A stretch of DNA of 64,000 bases from Flavihumibacter sp. ZG627 (GCF_000814325.1 NZ_JPHF01000004.1:186001-250000); one strand, 5' to 3'; positions 8,827-18,789 are shown, counted from the first letter of the stretch. The notes: generated by a model not told the origin, from the sequence alone. Translations and numbers: made by a program.

Positions 8827-9837
8827 TCAATTTCCTTTTATCCTCCGAACCAGAGACATTGCCGTTTCCTTATTCCAGCCCGCAAACCTCCCCCGCTGAA
8901 CAATTATTTCATTGTCTTCAGGATGGGTGAGGTAATAATGAAATACAAATTTTTGCCGGGGATCATGCCAGCCAATAATCTGACCGAATCTGAGATCATT
9001 GAAAACCAGACTGTCTCCTCTTTTTTCGACTGTATAAAATTCTTGTGAAAAACGAACCAGGTTTTTAACATCTTCGTGATCCGCGATGGAATCTAGATAG
9101 TGTGCATTTCTGGGGAAGTATTGAAAATCGATCTTTTTCTGCCGATCAAATACAGAACGGAATCCTACATGGTAACCGCTATCATTACCTGCTACAACGA
9201 ACCATAACCAATTATTCAATGGCGTGGGTGTTGTAAAGTATCTCTTCACTCGTATATTCTGGGCTGCAAGAATTTGGCGTGTATCTCTATCAATATTGAG
9301 CTTATTCACCATTGCATAACAGAGATAGATGGCAGGAATATAAATTCCAAATTTCCACCAGAAACGTCGTCGGACACTAAGCATTGGCGTTACCAACATT
9401 ATAAAAGCGGCAATTCCAGGCCAAATTGAGAAAAATGGATCTGCTACGTAAAGTGTATTAAAAGAAAAACGGTAATGACTGCAAGGTTCAAACCAGGCCG
9501 TACCATAATTATTAAATCCGTCTAAAAAAACATGGATAAGCATTTCTGCTATGAAAAATAACATCCATTTCTTTAAAGTGCTGACATTAGGTAGATGGAT
9601 ACGGTCTGCAATGAGTGCAAGAAGTGGTGTCATCAGCACAACAAATAAGAAGGAATGTGTAAAGCCACGATGAGCAAGTAATTCCTCTGAAAGAGGCATC
9701 CAAAATCCTGCTATAAAATCGATATCGGGAACACTTTGAGAAACCGCCCCCCAAAACATTGCCTTTTTACCAATAGATTTTCCCCAGAAAGCTTCGCCTA
9801 TACAGGCTCCTATTGCTATATGCGTTAGTGAATCCAT
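8827..9837 (-). CDS. YdjM-like membrane-bound metal-dependent hydrolase
   Basis: A 336-residue membrane protein of the YdjM (DUF457) family. The N-terminus MDSLTHIAIGACIGEA, then PDIDF and HRGFTHSF near residue 60, give the His/Asp pattern of the family. About five hydrophobic segments lie in the first 190 residues, and a soluble C-terminal domain follows. The family is annotated as metal-dependent hydrolases, but the substrate is not known. It stands alone between a convergent terminator and the end of the copper operon. Confidence 0.8.
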   Translation of the reverse strand: MDSLTHIAIGACIGEAFWGKSIGKKAMFWGAVSQSVPDIDFIAGFWMPLSEELLAHRGFTHSFLFVVLMTPLLALIADRIHLPNVSTLKKWMLFFIAEMLIHVFLDGFNNYGTAWFEPCSHYRFSFNTLYVADPFFSIWPGIAAFIMLVTPMLSVRRRFWWKFGIYIPAIYLCYAMVNKLNIDRDTRQILAAQNIRVKRYFTTPTPLNNWLWFVVAGNDSGYHVGFRSVFDRQKKIDFQYFPRNAHYLDSIADHEDVKNLVRFSQEFYTVEKRGDSLVFNDLRFGQIIGWHDPRQKFVFHYYLTHPEDNEIIVQRGRFAGWNKETAMSLVRRIKGN

Positions 9838-9855
9838 GCTTTATAAGTATGGTAA

Positions 9856-9913
9856 ATTAAAATAAATAAATGGCGATGAGCAAAAAAGAATAAACTTCCA
9901 GCCCATCGCCATT
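9856..9913 (-). terminator. probable terminator of the Cus-type efflux operon
   Basis: On the minus strand a 9-bp perfect stem (ATGGCGATG/CATCGCCAT) encloses a loop of about 25 nt and is followed by a T-rich stretch (TTATTTATTTT). It lies 24 bp after the DUF3347 stop. The large loop lowers confidence. Confidence 0.6.
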
Positions 9914-9935
9914 ATATAAAAATCTACTTATCTAC

Positions 9936-10487
9936 TTATTTAAGCGTTTCCCTAATTTCGCCACAGGTAAGCATCTTATCTCCAAAATATGGATTGCGAA
10001 TTTCTTTCTCGTTGCTAATCCACTGTGCTCCTTTGTCATTAAATGCCATAGGACAGTACTCCACATATAATTCCCCACTATTGAAACCACTGGCCTTCAC
10101 TTTGGGTATCAAAAGATTGCTCATTGTTGAAAAAGCTACACGCTGCGTCTCAATATCTGAGGTTGCTGAAACTTTTGCCGCCTCTGCTGCAATTGCCTTA
10201 CCATCTGTAAGTTGTACGGCGCCTTCTTCAATAGCCATTGCAGCTTTCTTAGCTTCTACCACATCACCGTTAACAAGTGCTGTCTTGAGATGAATATAAT
10301 GTTGGTATACTGCATTTAGAGAAGCATCTTTAAGACTCACAGAAACAGTTGAATCAGAATTAACTGTTGTTATGGTCATAGTGTCATGTCCACTATGATC
10401 TTCCGTTTTGGTAGCTGCATCCCCGCAAGCAACCAGTGAAACTGATAAAATGGAAAGGATTCCGATTTTGATTGTCATTCTGATCAT
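9936..10487 (-). CDS. DUF3347 domain lipoprotein of the copper efflux operon
   Basis: A 183-residue predicted lipoprotein (lipobox SLVAC, Cys21) with a short His/Asp-rich linker (EDHSGHD) and a helical domain ending in YCPMAFNDKGAQW and GDKMLTCGEI. This matches DUF3347, which occurs alone or fused to CusB-type adaptors in Bacteroidota. Met, Cys and His residues near the C-terminus suggest metal binding, by inference. It is the last gene of the leftward cusA operon, 30 bp after the second adaptor. ATG codons at positions 1 and 4 are both possible starts. Confidence 0.82.
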   Translation of the reverse strand: MIRMTIKIGILSILSVSLVACGDAATKTEDHSGHDTMTITTVNSDSTVSVSLKDASLNAVYQHYIHLKTALVNGDVVEAKKAAMAIEEGAVQLTDGKAIAAEAAKVSATSDIETQRVAFSTMSNLLIPKVKASGFNSGELYVEYCPMAFNDKGAQWISNEKEIRNPYFGDKMLTCGEIRETLK

Positions 10488-10517
10488 TTCATTGATTTTA
10501 ATATGAATTAATAAATT

Positions 10518-11723
10518 TTAATGCTGCTTAACCGGATGTCTGCCTTTTTTGAGAATAAACTCGCTGTATAACAGATATGCTCCGCTTACCACTACCCTAT
10601 CACCCTCCTGAAGTCCCTTTACTATTTCCGTGCCATTCATTCCTTCCTCCCCTATCACCACCTCAACTGGCACAAAAGTATTAGTCTCCCCTTCTTTCCA
10701 AACATGTGTTGAAGCGCCATCCCGCACAATAGCATTCGAAGGCACTGTAATTAATTCTTTTGATGTTTTACCGGGTAGAATCACTTGGGCGGATAATCCT
10801 GGCTGCCACAACTTATTGGGATTAACTATAGTGCCTCGAATCCGGATTAACTGTGTTTTTGGGTCAATTGCTGGCTCAATGAACTCTACCCGCATTGGCA
10901 TTTTAGTTCCTGTATTTCCCCCCACTATAACCTGAAACATCATACCTTTTCTAACTTGAATAATTTCTGAAGGATAAATATCTGCCTCTACCCAAAGCCT
11001 GTCATAATTCTCGATTTGCATTAGTGTAGTTCCCTCACTTACAAATTGCCCCTGTGTTACAGAAAGCTCTGAAACTTTTCCACTGAGGGGTGAAAAATAC
11101 GTAAAATATGGTTCGGGTTTACCTGACTTGATGAGTTGCTGGATTTGCGCTTCTGTTTGCTGGTATAACATAAGACGTTGTTCGGCGGCTGCCGTAATAT
11201 CCTTAAATCGCTTATCCTCCTTAAATGCGACCGACTGCGCACGGGCGAGCAAATACTCTTGTTGTAAACTCATTAACTGTTCGGAATATATCCGGTAGAG
11301 GGGTTGCCCTTTAGCAACGGTTACCCCAGGTTCTTTTATATATAGTGTTTCCAAACGACCTGCTATCCGGCTACTGACAACCGCATTGCTTTGAGGATCT
11401 TTAACCAGCCTGGCATTAAGCATTGTTTGGCTGCCAATTTTGCCCGATCCGATTACCGCAACTTGAACATTTGCCAGTGCCTGTTGATTCTTATCTAAAA
11501 TAAGTTTTGCCTCCTGGTTATTCCTATCAAATAAAACCAGATCCATACCACAGATAGGGCAGGTACCTGGCTTGGTTTGTATGATTTGTGGATGCATTGG
11601 ACAGGTGAAATTATCAGGCATAGCTTCTGCCTGATTTGCTTTTTGATCATTACATGCAGATAATATTATCGTAAATTCTAACAGCGCAAAAAGCGAAACT
11701 TTCAAAAATGATTTTCGTTTCAT
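10518..11723 (-). CDS. cusB: RND efflux periplasmic adaptor with heavy-metal-binding domain
   Basis: Membrane-fusion adaptor lipoprotein of 401 residues (lipobox ILSAC, Cys24). Just after the signal, around residues 40-62, is the heavy-metal-binding domain FTCPMHPQI...CPICGMDLV. Then come the lipoyl/barrel-sandwich halves (SRIAGRLETLYI and FSPLSGKVSELSV), a helical hairpin and a beta-barrel. CusB-type adaptors link CusA to the outer-membrane channel and deliver Cu(I)/Ag(I). It overlaps the preceding adaptor gene by 4 bp. It is one of two different adaptors in this operon. Confidence 0.9.
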   Translation of the reverse strand: MKRKSFLKVSLFALLEFTIILSACNDQKANQAEAMPDNFTCPMHPQIIQTKPGTCPICGMDLVLFDRNNQEAKLILDKNQQALANVQVAVIGSGKIGSQTMLNARLVKDPQSNAVVSSRIAGRLETLYIKEPGVTVAKGQPLYRIYSEQLMSLQQEYLLARAQSVAFKEDKRFKDITAAAEQRLMLYQQTEAQIQQLIKSGKPEPYFTYFSPLSGKVSELSVTQGQFVSEGTTLMQIENYDRLWVEADIYPSEIIQVRKGMMFQVIVGGNTGTKMPMRVEFIEPAIDPKTQLIRIRGTIVNPNKLWQPGLSAQVILPGKTSKELITVPSNAIVRDGASTHVWKEGETNTFVPVEVVIGEEGMNGTEIVKGLQEGDRVVVSGAYLLYSEFILKKGRHPVKQH

Positions 11724-12937
11724 TCTTTGTTATTTTCTATAGTAGGAATAAAGCTTTCACTATCCACCAGAAACCAGGCATTGGATGATATTCTTAATAA
11801 ACTGATATCGTCCAGTATTTGAACCCATTCATCATCCTTAACTCCGGTCCTTATCTCTTTTGGTAGAAACACATTTCCCTCTTTGTGAAATATGACTTGC
11901 CTATCGCCAAGATCCCAAACTGCTTTTCGTGGTAGCCACCAGCCATCATTAACAGTATATGCCATTAATGCAGTCATTATCTGTCCTGGACGGAAATCTT
12001 TTCTATCTAGGTAAACACGAACTTCCGAAAAGGACCTCCCATTTAATACAACAGGTTCCACAAATCCAACTTTCACCATATGTGTATTAAGCGAATCAGA
12101 CAATGCCCAGATCAACATTTTTCTATTCTTATGTATATACGAAGCCAATTGATTATTAAAACTGAAACGGGCGATTAATCCATGATTCTGGTAAATACTG
12201 AAAACCGGTTCACCGGCAGTCAGGTACTCCCCCTCTTTAGTTAGGATTGGGGTATTGCGAAAAAGATCTGGTTTAATGGAAGAAACTCCTTCAATATCTA
12301 CCGACTCATTACCCATTCCTTCCATTCCATTATTTCCCTGCCCAGATATCAGGACTTCATTTCTTGCGGCTCCAGCAGAATTAGATTCAAGAATATAGCC
12401 GCTGGCTGGGCTGAAAACGGCTATCCGATATTGTGGTTGTCCTTTAGTGATCACATCATTAATTTGCAAATAAGTCATTCCCAATAGTGACAGCTTTTCC
12501 TTTACACTCTTCACCAATCGTTCATCTGAGCCAGCCTTTACCAAGTATAATAATTCCCGCTGTGTAGCTACTAAATCAGGCGAGTAAATTTCCATAAGTA
12601 GCTCACCCTTCGATACAGGTTGATAATTGAAACGAACCCTCATCCTTTCAATTCTCCCACTTACCCTGCTAGAGAGTGTAATAGTGTTACGGGTATCAAA
12701 ATCAATGATACCTGGTACGGTTTCAGTTAGAATCTTAGGCCCTTTTACAGCCGAAATCACAGGAATATTAGATACCACCCTTTCATTTACAGGTTTTAAG
12801 AGGTGGTTTACTGAAGTATCCACGTTGTATTGATGGGCTTTATCGGCATCCGTCGCGGCTGGTTTTTCATTACAACCTGCTATCGCTAACATCATTAATA
12901 AGAATAAACCAATGCTATTTATATATTTCCCTTTCAT
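11720..12937 (-). CDS. RND efflux periplasmic adaptor (CusB-like, first copy)
   Basis: A 405-residue adaptor lipoprotein (LAIAGC, Cys22). The core pattern IIDFDTRNTITLSSRVSGRIE and YSPDLVATQRELL is that of CusB-family proteins. Unlike the next gene it has no N-terminal CPMHP metal-binding domain. A Met/Gly-rich insert (GNNGMEGMGNES) lies between the lipoyl halves and could bind Cu or Ag; this is inference. The start overlaps the end of the porin gene by 23 bp, and its end overlaps the second adaptor by 4 bp, so the genes are translationally coupled. Confidence 0.87.
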   Translation of the reverse strand: MKGKYINSIGLFLLMMLAIAGCNEKPAATDADKAHQYNVDTSVNHLLKPVNERVVSNIPVISAVKGPKILTETVPGIIDFDTRNTITLSSRVSGRIERMRVRFNYQPVSKGELLMEIYSPDLVATQRELLYLVKAGSDERLVKSVKEKLSLLGMTYLQINDVITKGQPQYRIAVFSPASGYILESNSAGAARNEVLISGQGNNGMEGMGNESVDIEGVSSIKPDLFRNTPILTKEGEYLTAGEPVFSIYQNHGLIARFSFNNQLASYIHKNRKMLIWALSDSLNTHMVKVGFVEPVVLNGRSFSEVRVYLDRKDFRPGQIMTALMAYTVNDGWWLPRKAVWDLGDRQVIFHKEGNVFLPKEIRTGVKDDEWVQILDDISLLRISSNAWFLVDSESFIPTIENNKE

Positions 12938-14156
12938 AGTCTACAATCATTTGATAGAGTTTAGCCTTCTCGTCTGCAATATTTACCTGCATCATTGATA
13001 ATGCTTCCCAATCACCGATAAGGGTTGTAAGAGGAAGTTTATTTTCCTGATAGGATAAATAATTAACATCAAAGGCTTTCTGCAATGCTGGCAAAATCTT
13101 TACTTCCATTGCATTGATGCGAGCCTGCATGGATATTATTTCATACTGCATCCCATAAAGCATTCCTTGTGTTTCCTGCAGCATAGCTGATCGCTCATTC
13201 TGCATGGCGTCAATAGTTAACTCCATAGCTTTGATATCATTCCTGTACATTTTTGATGCCCACGGTGCAATGGGTATACTTACCATAGCCATAATACTGA
13301 ATGCATTCGGCATCATTGAAGCACGCGGAGTCATATGATCATAGCTTACCCTGAAATCAGGCTTACGTTCTAATTTCATGGATTGAATATTCAACGCCAT
13401 TGATTGAATTGATACATCCATCTTTTTAATGTCTCCGCGCAATGAAGATAAAAAAGCAGTATCATGCAGATTTGTTTTAAACTCAGGAAGGCTGGTGGTA
13501 TCGATAGTGAAAACAAAATCTCCTCTTTCGTTCATGAGGCTATTTAGGATTGCCCTGCTTTTATTAATCTCACCCTCCAGCATTATAAGCATATTCCTGT
13601 TCTGTTCAATCTGAGCCTCAGCGCGAAAGATATTTCCCAATAAGCTTTGGTTATATGGATACCGAACCTCTTCAATTTTTTTCATTGTTTCCAGTATCCT
13701 TTCATTCTTTTCCAAAATGCCACGTTTCTTCTCGGCCACCACCCAGTTATAATAAAGTTTCTTGCCCATTGCTTTGAGATCATTCAATGTAATAACCCTT
13801 TCAGCCAGATCAATCTCTCCTTTACTTTGTATGAATGATTTTTTGGCCTTCTGTTTATGGGGATTGGGAATTTCTTGCTCCAGTTTGATCATAAATGAAC
13901 CCTTATCCCTGTCATCCATAGGTTTTGAATAGGGATACATAAAGGTTCCAGCACCAACCATGGGAGCCATCCATGCAGTAGATGCCTCAGCACTAAACTG
14001 ATAACTACGAGCTTTCAGATCATATGATTTCAATAATATATTATTGCTATCAATTCTTTCCAAAATCGCCTGCAAGCTCATCATAGTTGTATCCTGCGCA
14101 GAAGCAATATTCTGAATGGATAGTATCCAAATGCCCAGATTAATGATTTGTTTCAT
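12915..14156 (-). CDS. cusC: TolC-family outer-membrane efflux protein (CusC-like)
   Basis: Outer-membrane channel of the tripartite efflux pump, 413 residues. A Sec signal peptide ends near residue 20 (IQNIASAQ). The rest is long, mostly helical, with the repeated TolC layout. It is rich in methionine (for example the MTPRASMMPNAF region and many IQSM/ISMQ segments), which suits a Cu/Ag pump. It overlaps cusA upstream by 17 bp and the first adaptor downstream by 23 bp. Confidence 0.88.
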   Translation of the reverse strand: MKQIINLGIWILSIQNIASAQDTTMMSLQAILERIDSNNILLKSYDLKARSYQFSAEASTAWMAPMVGAGTFMYPYSKPMDDRDKGSFMIKLEQEIPNPHKQKAKKSFIQSKGEIDLAERVITLNDLKAMGKKLYYNWVVAEKKRGILEKNERILETMKKIEEVRYPYNQSLLGNIFRAEAQIEQNRNMLIMLEGEINKSRAILNSLMNERGDFVFTIDTTSLPEFKTNLHDTAFLSSLRGDIKKMDVSIQSMALNIQSMKLERKPDFRVSYDHMTPRASMMPNAFSIMAMVSIPIAPWASKMYRNDIKAMELTIDAMQNERSAMLQETQGMLYGMQYEIISMQARINAMEVKILPALQKAFDVNYLSYQENKLPLTTLIGDWEALSMMQVNIADEKAKLYQMIVDYEREIYK

Positions 14157-17100
14157 GGATCTCGATTTTTTTATATTTCCTTAATTCATATTCTTTGGTG
14201 ATCAGAAAAATAAGAGGTGTTACCAAGAGAATATGAGTGGAAGAAGTAAGCACACCTCCTATCATAGGAAGTACAATAGGTTTCATTATATCGGTGCCAA
14301 CTCCGGTTGCCCACAAAATGGGAACCAATCCAAAAAGGGACACACATACTGTCATGAGTTTAGGCCTTAATCGCTTGGCTGCACCCATTACCACATATTC
14401 TCGCAAATCGTCCTTTGTAATAGAAGCTGAACTGTTTCCTTTCTTTGCCACTAACTGCTGCATTGCATCATTAAGGTATATTACCATTACAATGCCCGTT
14501 TCAACTGCAATACCAAAAAGTGCTATAAATCCTACCGCAACACCAACAGAAAGATTCACTCCCCACAAATAAATCATATAAGCACCTCCTATAAGAGCAA
14601 ATGGTACTGTGATAAGACTTAAGAAAGCTTCCCTGATGGAATGAAAAGCAAAATAAAGCGAGAAGAAAATTATGAGAAGAACAATGGGGGCAATCCATAA
14701 TAAGGTCTGTTGTCCTCTTATTAGATTTTCATATTGTCCACTCCATTCAAGGTAATATCCTTCCGGAAGAATTCCCTTTTGATTATTGAGTTTAGCTATA
14801 GCATCTTTTACTGTCCCTCCGAGATCGCGGTCACGCACATTAAACATGACGGCCCCACGTAATAAAGCATTTTCAGAATTAATCATAGGTGGACCATCCT
14901 GAAGAGATACATTAGCCACAGATCCAAGTGCCACTTCACCGAAAGCCTTGCTTTGTAGGGGTATTCGCTTGATTCTTTCAATACTGTTTCTGTAATCCTG
15001 TGCAAGTCTTACATTAATACTGAATCGTTGGCGTCCTTCTATAGTCTGACCAATTGCACTGCCTCCCAGTGCAGCTTCAACGGTGGAGTTCACATCATCA
15101 ATCGTTAAACCGAATCTTGCCAATGATGCCCTGTCAGGTTCCATATGCATATATTTCCCCCCAGTTATAGGTTCAACATACAGATCAGTTATGCCAGGAG
15201 TTCCTTCAAGCGCGTGTTTAATTTTTTCCGAAACCGATGCGATTGTATCCAGATGCTGCCCAAAAACTTTAATGCCGACATCAGTACGGATTCCGGTTGA
15301 AAGCATATTAATACGATTTATGATAGGCTGGGTCCATCCATTTACAACACCAGGAATCTGAAGCTTCCGATCCAACTCATTAATAATATCTTTTTTAGTA
15401 ACTCCATCCCGCCATTGATCTTTTGGCTTAAGCATTATAATAGTCTCAATCATACTAATAGGAGAATTATCGGTTGCAGTACTTGCACGGCCAGCCTTTC
15501 CTAATACCTTTTCTACTTCAGGTACTGATTTAATTATTTTATCCTGTACTTGTAAAATACGCTTCGCTTCACCATTGCTGATATCCGGTAAAGTGACTGG
15601 CATGAAGAGTATGCTTTGTTCATCAAGTGGCGGGATAAATTCTGTTCCTACCCTCATCATCAGGGGCACCGTTATTAAAAGAGCAATTATATTGATTGCT
15701 ATGGTCGTTTTTCTCCATTTTAATACCCATCGGATTATGGGTTCATAAATCCGTTCCAGTAACCGATTAACCGGATTTGCATTATCGGGGCGGAATTTTC
15801 CTTTCATGAAAAAGGATATTAATACCGGTGCGAGTGTAATAACCAACAATGCATCCACTACCATTATAAAAGTCTTGGTGTATGCAAGGGGGTGAAACAT
15901 TTTGCCTTCCTGCCCGGTGAGCATGAAAACCGGAAGAAAGGAAGTAATGATGATAACAGTTGCGAAGAATACACCTCTGCTCACCTGTTTACTCGATTTT
16001 TCTATGGTCTGTAAACGTTCCTCTTCAGTGATCCAATTTTTATATGGCTTGTTGGTCTTTAACCAGTTTGCATATTTTTCTCCCAGGTGTTTATAGGCAT
16101 TTTCACTCATTATAATCCCATTATCCACAATTACACCAATTGCAAGTGCTATTCCAGTCAGAGACATAATGTTGGAGGAGATTCCGAATCCATTCAGAAG
16201 AAGAAAACTGGCTGCTATTGTGACGGGTATCTGTATGATAATACTAAGGGCACTACGCCAATGGAAAAGAAAAATAATCACAACAAGTGACACTACTATC
16301 ATTTCTTCAACGAGTGTTGTCTTAATGGAGGAAATAGACTCTTTGATAAGTTCTCCCCGGTCATAAACAATGTCGAATTTCACACCCTTAGGGAGGCCAA
16401 GGGAAATTTCCTCCATTTTTACTTTCACTCGGTCAATTACCTCCGAAGCGTTTTCTCCATAACGCATCACTACAATTCCTCCAACCTTTTCCCCTTCCCC
16501 ATCCTGATCAAAAATTCCAAGTCGTGATTCTCCCGTCATTTGTACGGTTCCAATATCAGACACACGAACAGGTATTCCCCCATTATTTGCAATTGGTATA
16601 TTTTCAATCTCCTCAACCGATTTGAGGTAGCCGCTCGTTTTGATGATATATCCAATATCACTCATTTCAAATTTCCTACCACCACTTTCATTATTATTAG
16701 AACGAATTGCTGCGATTACATCTGAAATAGATAATTTGAAATAAAGTAGTTTATTTGGCTGAATTGTAACCTGGTATTGCTTTTGAAATCCACCGAAGGA
16801 AGCGATCTCACTAACCCCAGGTACATTTTGCAATGCAAACCGGACATACCAATCTTGAATGGCCCGCTGTTCACCAAGGTCCATATTCTCTGCATTAAGG
16901 GTATACCAAAGAATGTGACCAACGCCGGTACCATCCGGCCCGAGCTGGGGACTTATGCCAGGTGGAAGACTCCTGCTAACGGTACTAAGCCTTTCCAAAA
17001 CTCTTTCACGTGCCCAGTAGATGTCCACATCATCTTCGAAGATCACATAGATAAAACTCATTCCAAACATTGATGATCCCCGTACATACTTAATTCGTGG

Positions 17101-17328
17101 CAGACCTTGTAAGTTTGTAACCAATGGATAGGTGATCTGGTCTTCTACCAGCTGGGGCGCACGTCCCATCCATTCGGTGAACACTATTACCTGATTCTCC
17201 GAAAGATCCGGAATAGCATCGATCGGATTTTTCTTTATAGCAAATATTCCAGCAATGAAAAGGCCAAGCGACAATAACAAGACTATATATCTGTTACGCA
17301 GGCTCCATTCGATGAGACCATGTACCAT
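14140..17328 (-). CDS. cusA: CusA-type heavy-metal efflux RND transporter
   Basis: Proton-driven inner-membrane pump of 1062 residues, the usual CusA/CzcA length, with twelve membrane segments and two large periplasmic loops. The three methionines that bind Cu(I)/Ag(I) in Escherichia coli CusA appear to be kept, in the contexts LFMPVTLPDIS, ISMIETIIMLKPKDQW and INMLSTGIRTDVGIKV. That favours monovalent Cu/Ag over Zn/Co/Cd. It is the first large gene of a five-gene leftward operon (pump, porin, adaptor, adaptor, DUF3347), 78 bp after a Cys-rich small protein gene. Confidence 0.94.
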   Translation of the reverse strand: MVHGLIEWSLRNRYIVLLLSLGLFIAGIFAIKKNPIDAIPDLSENQVIVFTEWMGRAPQLVEDQITYPLVTNLQGLPRIKYVRGSSMFGMSFIYVIFEDDVDIYWARERVLERLSTVSRSLPPGISPQLGPDGTGVGHILWYTLNAENMDLGEQRAIQDWYVRFALQNVPGVSEIASFGGFQKQYQVTIQPNKLLYFKLSISDVIAAIRSNNNESGGRKFEMSDIGYIIKTSGYLKSVEEIENIPIANNGGIPVRVSDIGTVQMTGESRLGIFDQDGEGEKVGGIVVMRYGENASEVIDRVKVKMEEISLGLPKGVKFDIVYDRGELIKESISSIKTTLVEEMIVVSLVVIIFLFHWRSALSIIIQIPVTIAASFLLLNGFGISSNIMSLTGIALAIGVIVDNGIIMSENAYKHLGEKYANWLKTNKPYKNWITEEERLQTIEKSSKQVSRGVFFATVIIITSFLPVFMLTGQEGKMFHPLAYTKTFIMVVDALLVITLAPVLISFFMKGKFRPDNANPVNRLLERIYEPIIRWVLKWRKTTIAINIIALLITVPLMMRVGTEFIPPLDEQSILFMPVTLPDISNGEAKRILQVQDKIIKSVPEVEKVLGKAGRASTATDNSPISMIETIIMLKPKDQWRDGVTKKDIINELDRKLQIPGVVNGWTQPIINRINMLSTGIRTDVGIKVFGQHLDTIASVSEKIKHALEGTPGITDLYVEPITGGKYMHMEPDRASLARFGLTIDDVNSTVEAALGGSAIGQTIEGRQRFSINVRLAQDYRNSIERIKRIPLQSKAFGEVALGSVANVSLQDGPPMINSENALLRGAVMFNVRDRDLGGTVKDAIAKLNNQKGILPEGYYLEWSGQYENLIRGQQTLLWIAPIVLLIIFFSLYFAFHSIREAFLSLITVPFALIGGAYMIYLWGVNLSVGVAVGFIALFGIAVETGIVMVIYLNDAMQQLVAKKGNSSASITKDDLREYVVMGAAKRLRPKLMTVCVSLFGLVPILWATGVGTDIMKPIVLPMIGGVLTSSTHILLVTPLIFLITKEYELRKYKKIEIHETNH

Positions 17329-17406
17329 AATCGAAAATTAGGGAGATAAAATAAAAGACATGATTATGCACTACAGCAATATTTATATTACTGAAGGATA
17401 ATTTTA

Positions 17407-17799
17407 TCAAATACGAATGGACCCAATAAAAAGAAAAATTGGATGACTGACCGTTCGGTGTGGCGCATTGGAGTTAGGTATGCGCTTTTCTGCGAAAAAT
17501 ACTTTTTCAGCAGTAAAATAAGAGAAATGAACCTCATTAATAATAGGTTCATAAGTGGTAAATAGATTTTCAGCTGCTTTTTTCTGATCCTGATCCAACT
17601 TTACAAAACATGCTTCATTATCACAACAACCTTTGCTCTCTGAAGAATGAATATCCATACCGCATTCAGAGCAGTTATTTTTACTCGGTTCAAACAAGCT
17701 CCAATCGGCCAGTTTGCCCATACAGTAGTGGATGTTTAATGCGATTCCTGTGCTTAGGGAAAGGTAAACAAATGCTAGTATGGTAAATAATATTCGCAA
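17407..17799 (-). CDS. HYC_CC_PP family cysteine-rich exported protein
   Basis: Small protein with an N-terminal hydrophobic segment (ILFTILAFVYLSLSTGIA) followed by NIHYCMGKL, a C-x2-C pair (NCSECGMD) and GCCDNEACF. This is the HYC_CC_PP pattern of Bacteroidota proteins found beside CusA-type pumps. Cys, His and Met residues suggest periplasmic Cu binding, by inference. No ATG lies near the start. The TTG at 17799 gives a normal signal peptide and sits just after a TATTTTTG promoter-like element; an in-frame TTG at 17835 would add 12 residues. It precedes cusA in the same direction. Confidence 0.72.
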   Translation of the reverse strand: MRILFTILAFVYLSLSTGIALNIHYCMGKLADWSLFEPSKNNCSECGMDIHSSESKGCCDNEACFVKLDQDQKKAAENLFTTYEPIINEVHFSYFTAEKVFFAEKRIPNSNAPHRTVSHPIFLFIGSIRI

Positions 17800-17814
17800 G
17801 GAGTAATAATATCT

Positions 17815-17822
17815 CAAAAATA
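17815..17822 (-). promoter_or_regulatory. candidate -7 promoter element for the Cus operon
   Basis: TATTTTTG on the minus strand fits the Bacteroidota -7 consensus TAnnTTTG. It would start transcription near 17808, just ahead of the TTG at 17799. No clear -33 TTTG is seen at the expected spacing. Confidence 0.4.
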
Positions 17823-17909
17823 AGTATAAATACAAGAGTGATATTACATAATTAGGAAATCGGTTTCAAAATTGTGGCAGCAAAAGCAAAGAATGCCATA
17901 AGTAAGCAT

Positions 17910-17935
17910 AAAAAAGGGAATGCCATCGCATTCCC
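17910..17935 (-). terminator. intrinsic terminator of the tRNA-Ala gene
   Basis: On the minus strand, GGGAATGC and its complement GCATTCCC form an 8-bp stem with a 4-nt loop followed by six T residues, 10 bp beyond the tRNA 3' end. Confidence 0.9.
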
Positions 17936-17942
17936 TGAATAA

Positions 17943-18018
<76 letters not shown>

Positions 18019-18143
18019 AATTTTTAAGAACATATCCCCTTAAACAGGGTGTGCAAATATAGAACCCTGTTTGATACCAACAAAAATTTCCCGCCTATTG
18101 GCGGGAATAAAAATCGGATATAATATATAATGAATTCGACCTC

Positions 18144-18671
18144 TTAAGATTGTTTTATAACCTCGACGTTGATGAGAAGTTTAACTTCATCAGCTACTAC
18201 AATGCCTCCTGCTTCTGTTACCGCACTCCATGCCAATCCATAATCCTGACGGTTGATTTTACCTGTTAATTCAAAACCAGCTACAGTATTTCCATAAAAA
18301 TCATTCTGAATACCGCCAAACTCTACAGCAAGAGTTACATGCTTTGTTGTACCTCGAAGAGTTAAATCACCGGTTAACTGGTAATCATTCCCTGATTTAT
18401 TCGTAAAAGAAGTGGAATGGAATTCTAATTTAGGATGACTTCCTGCATCAAAGAAATCTGCAGATTTAAGGTGTCCATCTCTTTGGTCGTTTCCGGTAGT
18501 GATACTATCAATATCAGCTGTAAAGTCAATTTTAGCATCTTTAAAATCATCGGATTCAGATTCTATTGTTCCTTCAAAACTGGTGAATTTTCCAGTTACT
18601 GTAGAAATTACGAGATGCTTTACTTTAAATGCAATTTCAGAGTGATTGTTATCAATTTTCCAGGTTGCCAT
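18144..18671 (-). CDS. YceI family protein
   Basis: A 175-residue lipocalin-like beta-barrel protein that fills the YceI domain from start to end (WKIDNNHSEIAFKVKHL, then SADFFDA and the C-terminal KINRQDYGL). The family binds polyisoprenoids or similar amphipathic lipids. There is no signal peptide, so this copy is probably cytoplasmic, as in many Bacteroidota. It is monocistronic between the tRNA and the citrate synthase terminator. Confidence 0.9.
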   Translation of the reverse strand: MATWKIDNNHSEIAFKVKHLVISTVTGKFTSFEGTIESESDDFKDAKIDFTADIDSITTGNDQRDGHLKSADFFDAGSHPKLEFHSTSFTNKSGNDYQLTGDLTLRGTTKHVTLAVEFGGIQNDFYGNTVAGFELTGKINRQDYGLAWSAVTEAGGIVVADEVKLLINVEVIKQS

Positions 18672-18762
18672 AATGTTTGAGTTTTAATGATAAAGCAAAA
18701 TTAATGTTTAAACATCGTTTAGCCAAATCTTATGCTGTTAATTATTTTCAAAATGGCAACAA

Positions 18763-18789
18763 TAAAAAAAATCCAGCCAAAGCCGGATT
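18763..18789 (-). terminator. intrinsic terminator of citrate synthase
   Basis: On the minus strand AATCCGGC pairs with GCTGGATT (one G:U) around a 4-nt loop and is followed by a run of seven T residues, 27 bp after the stop codon. Confidence 0.9.
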
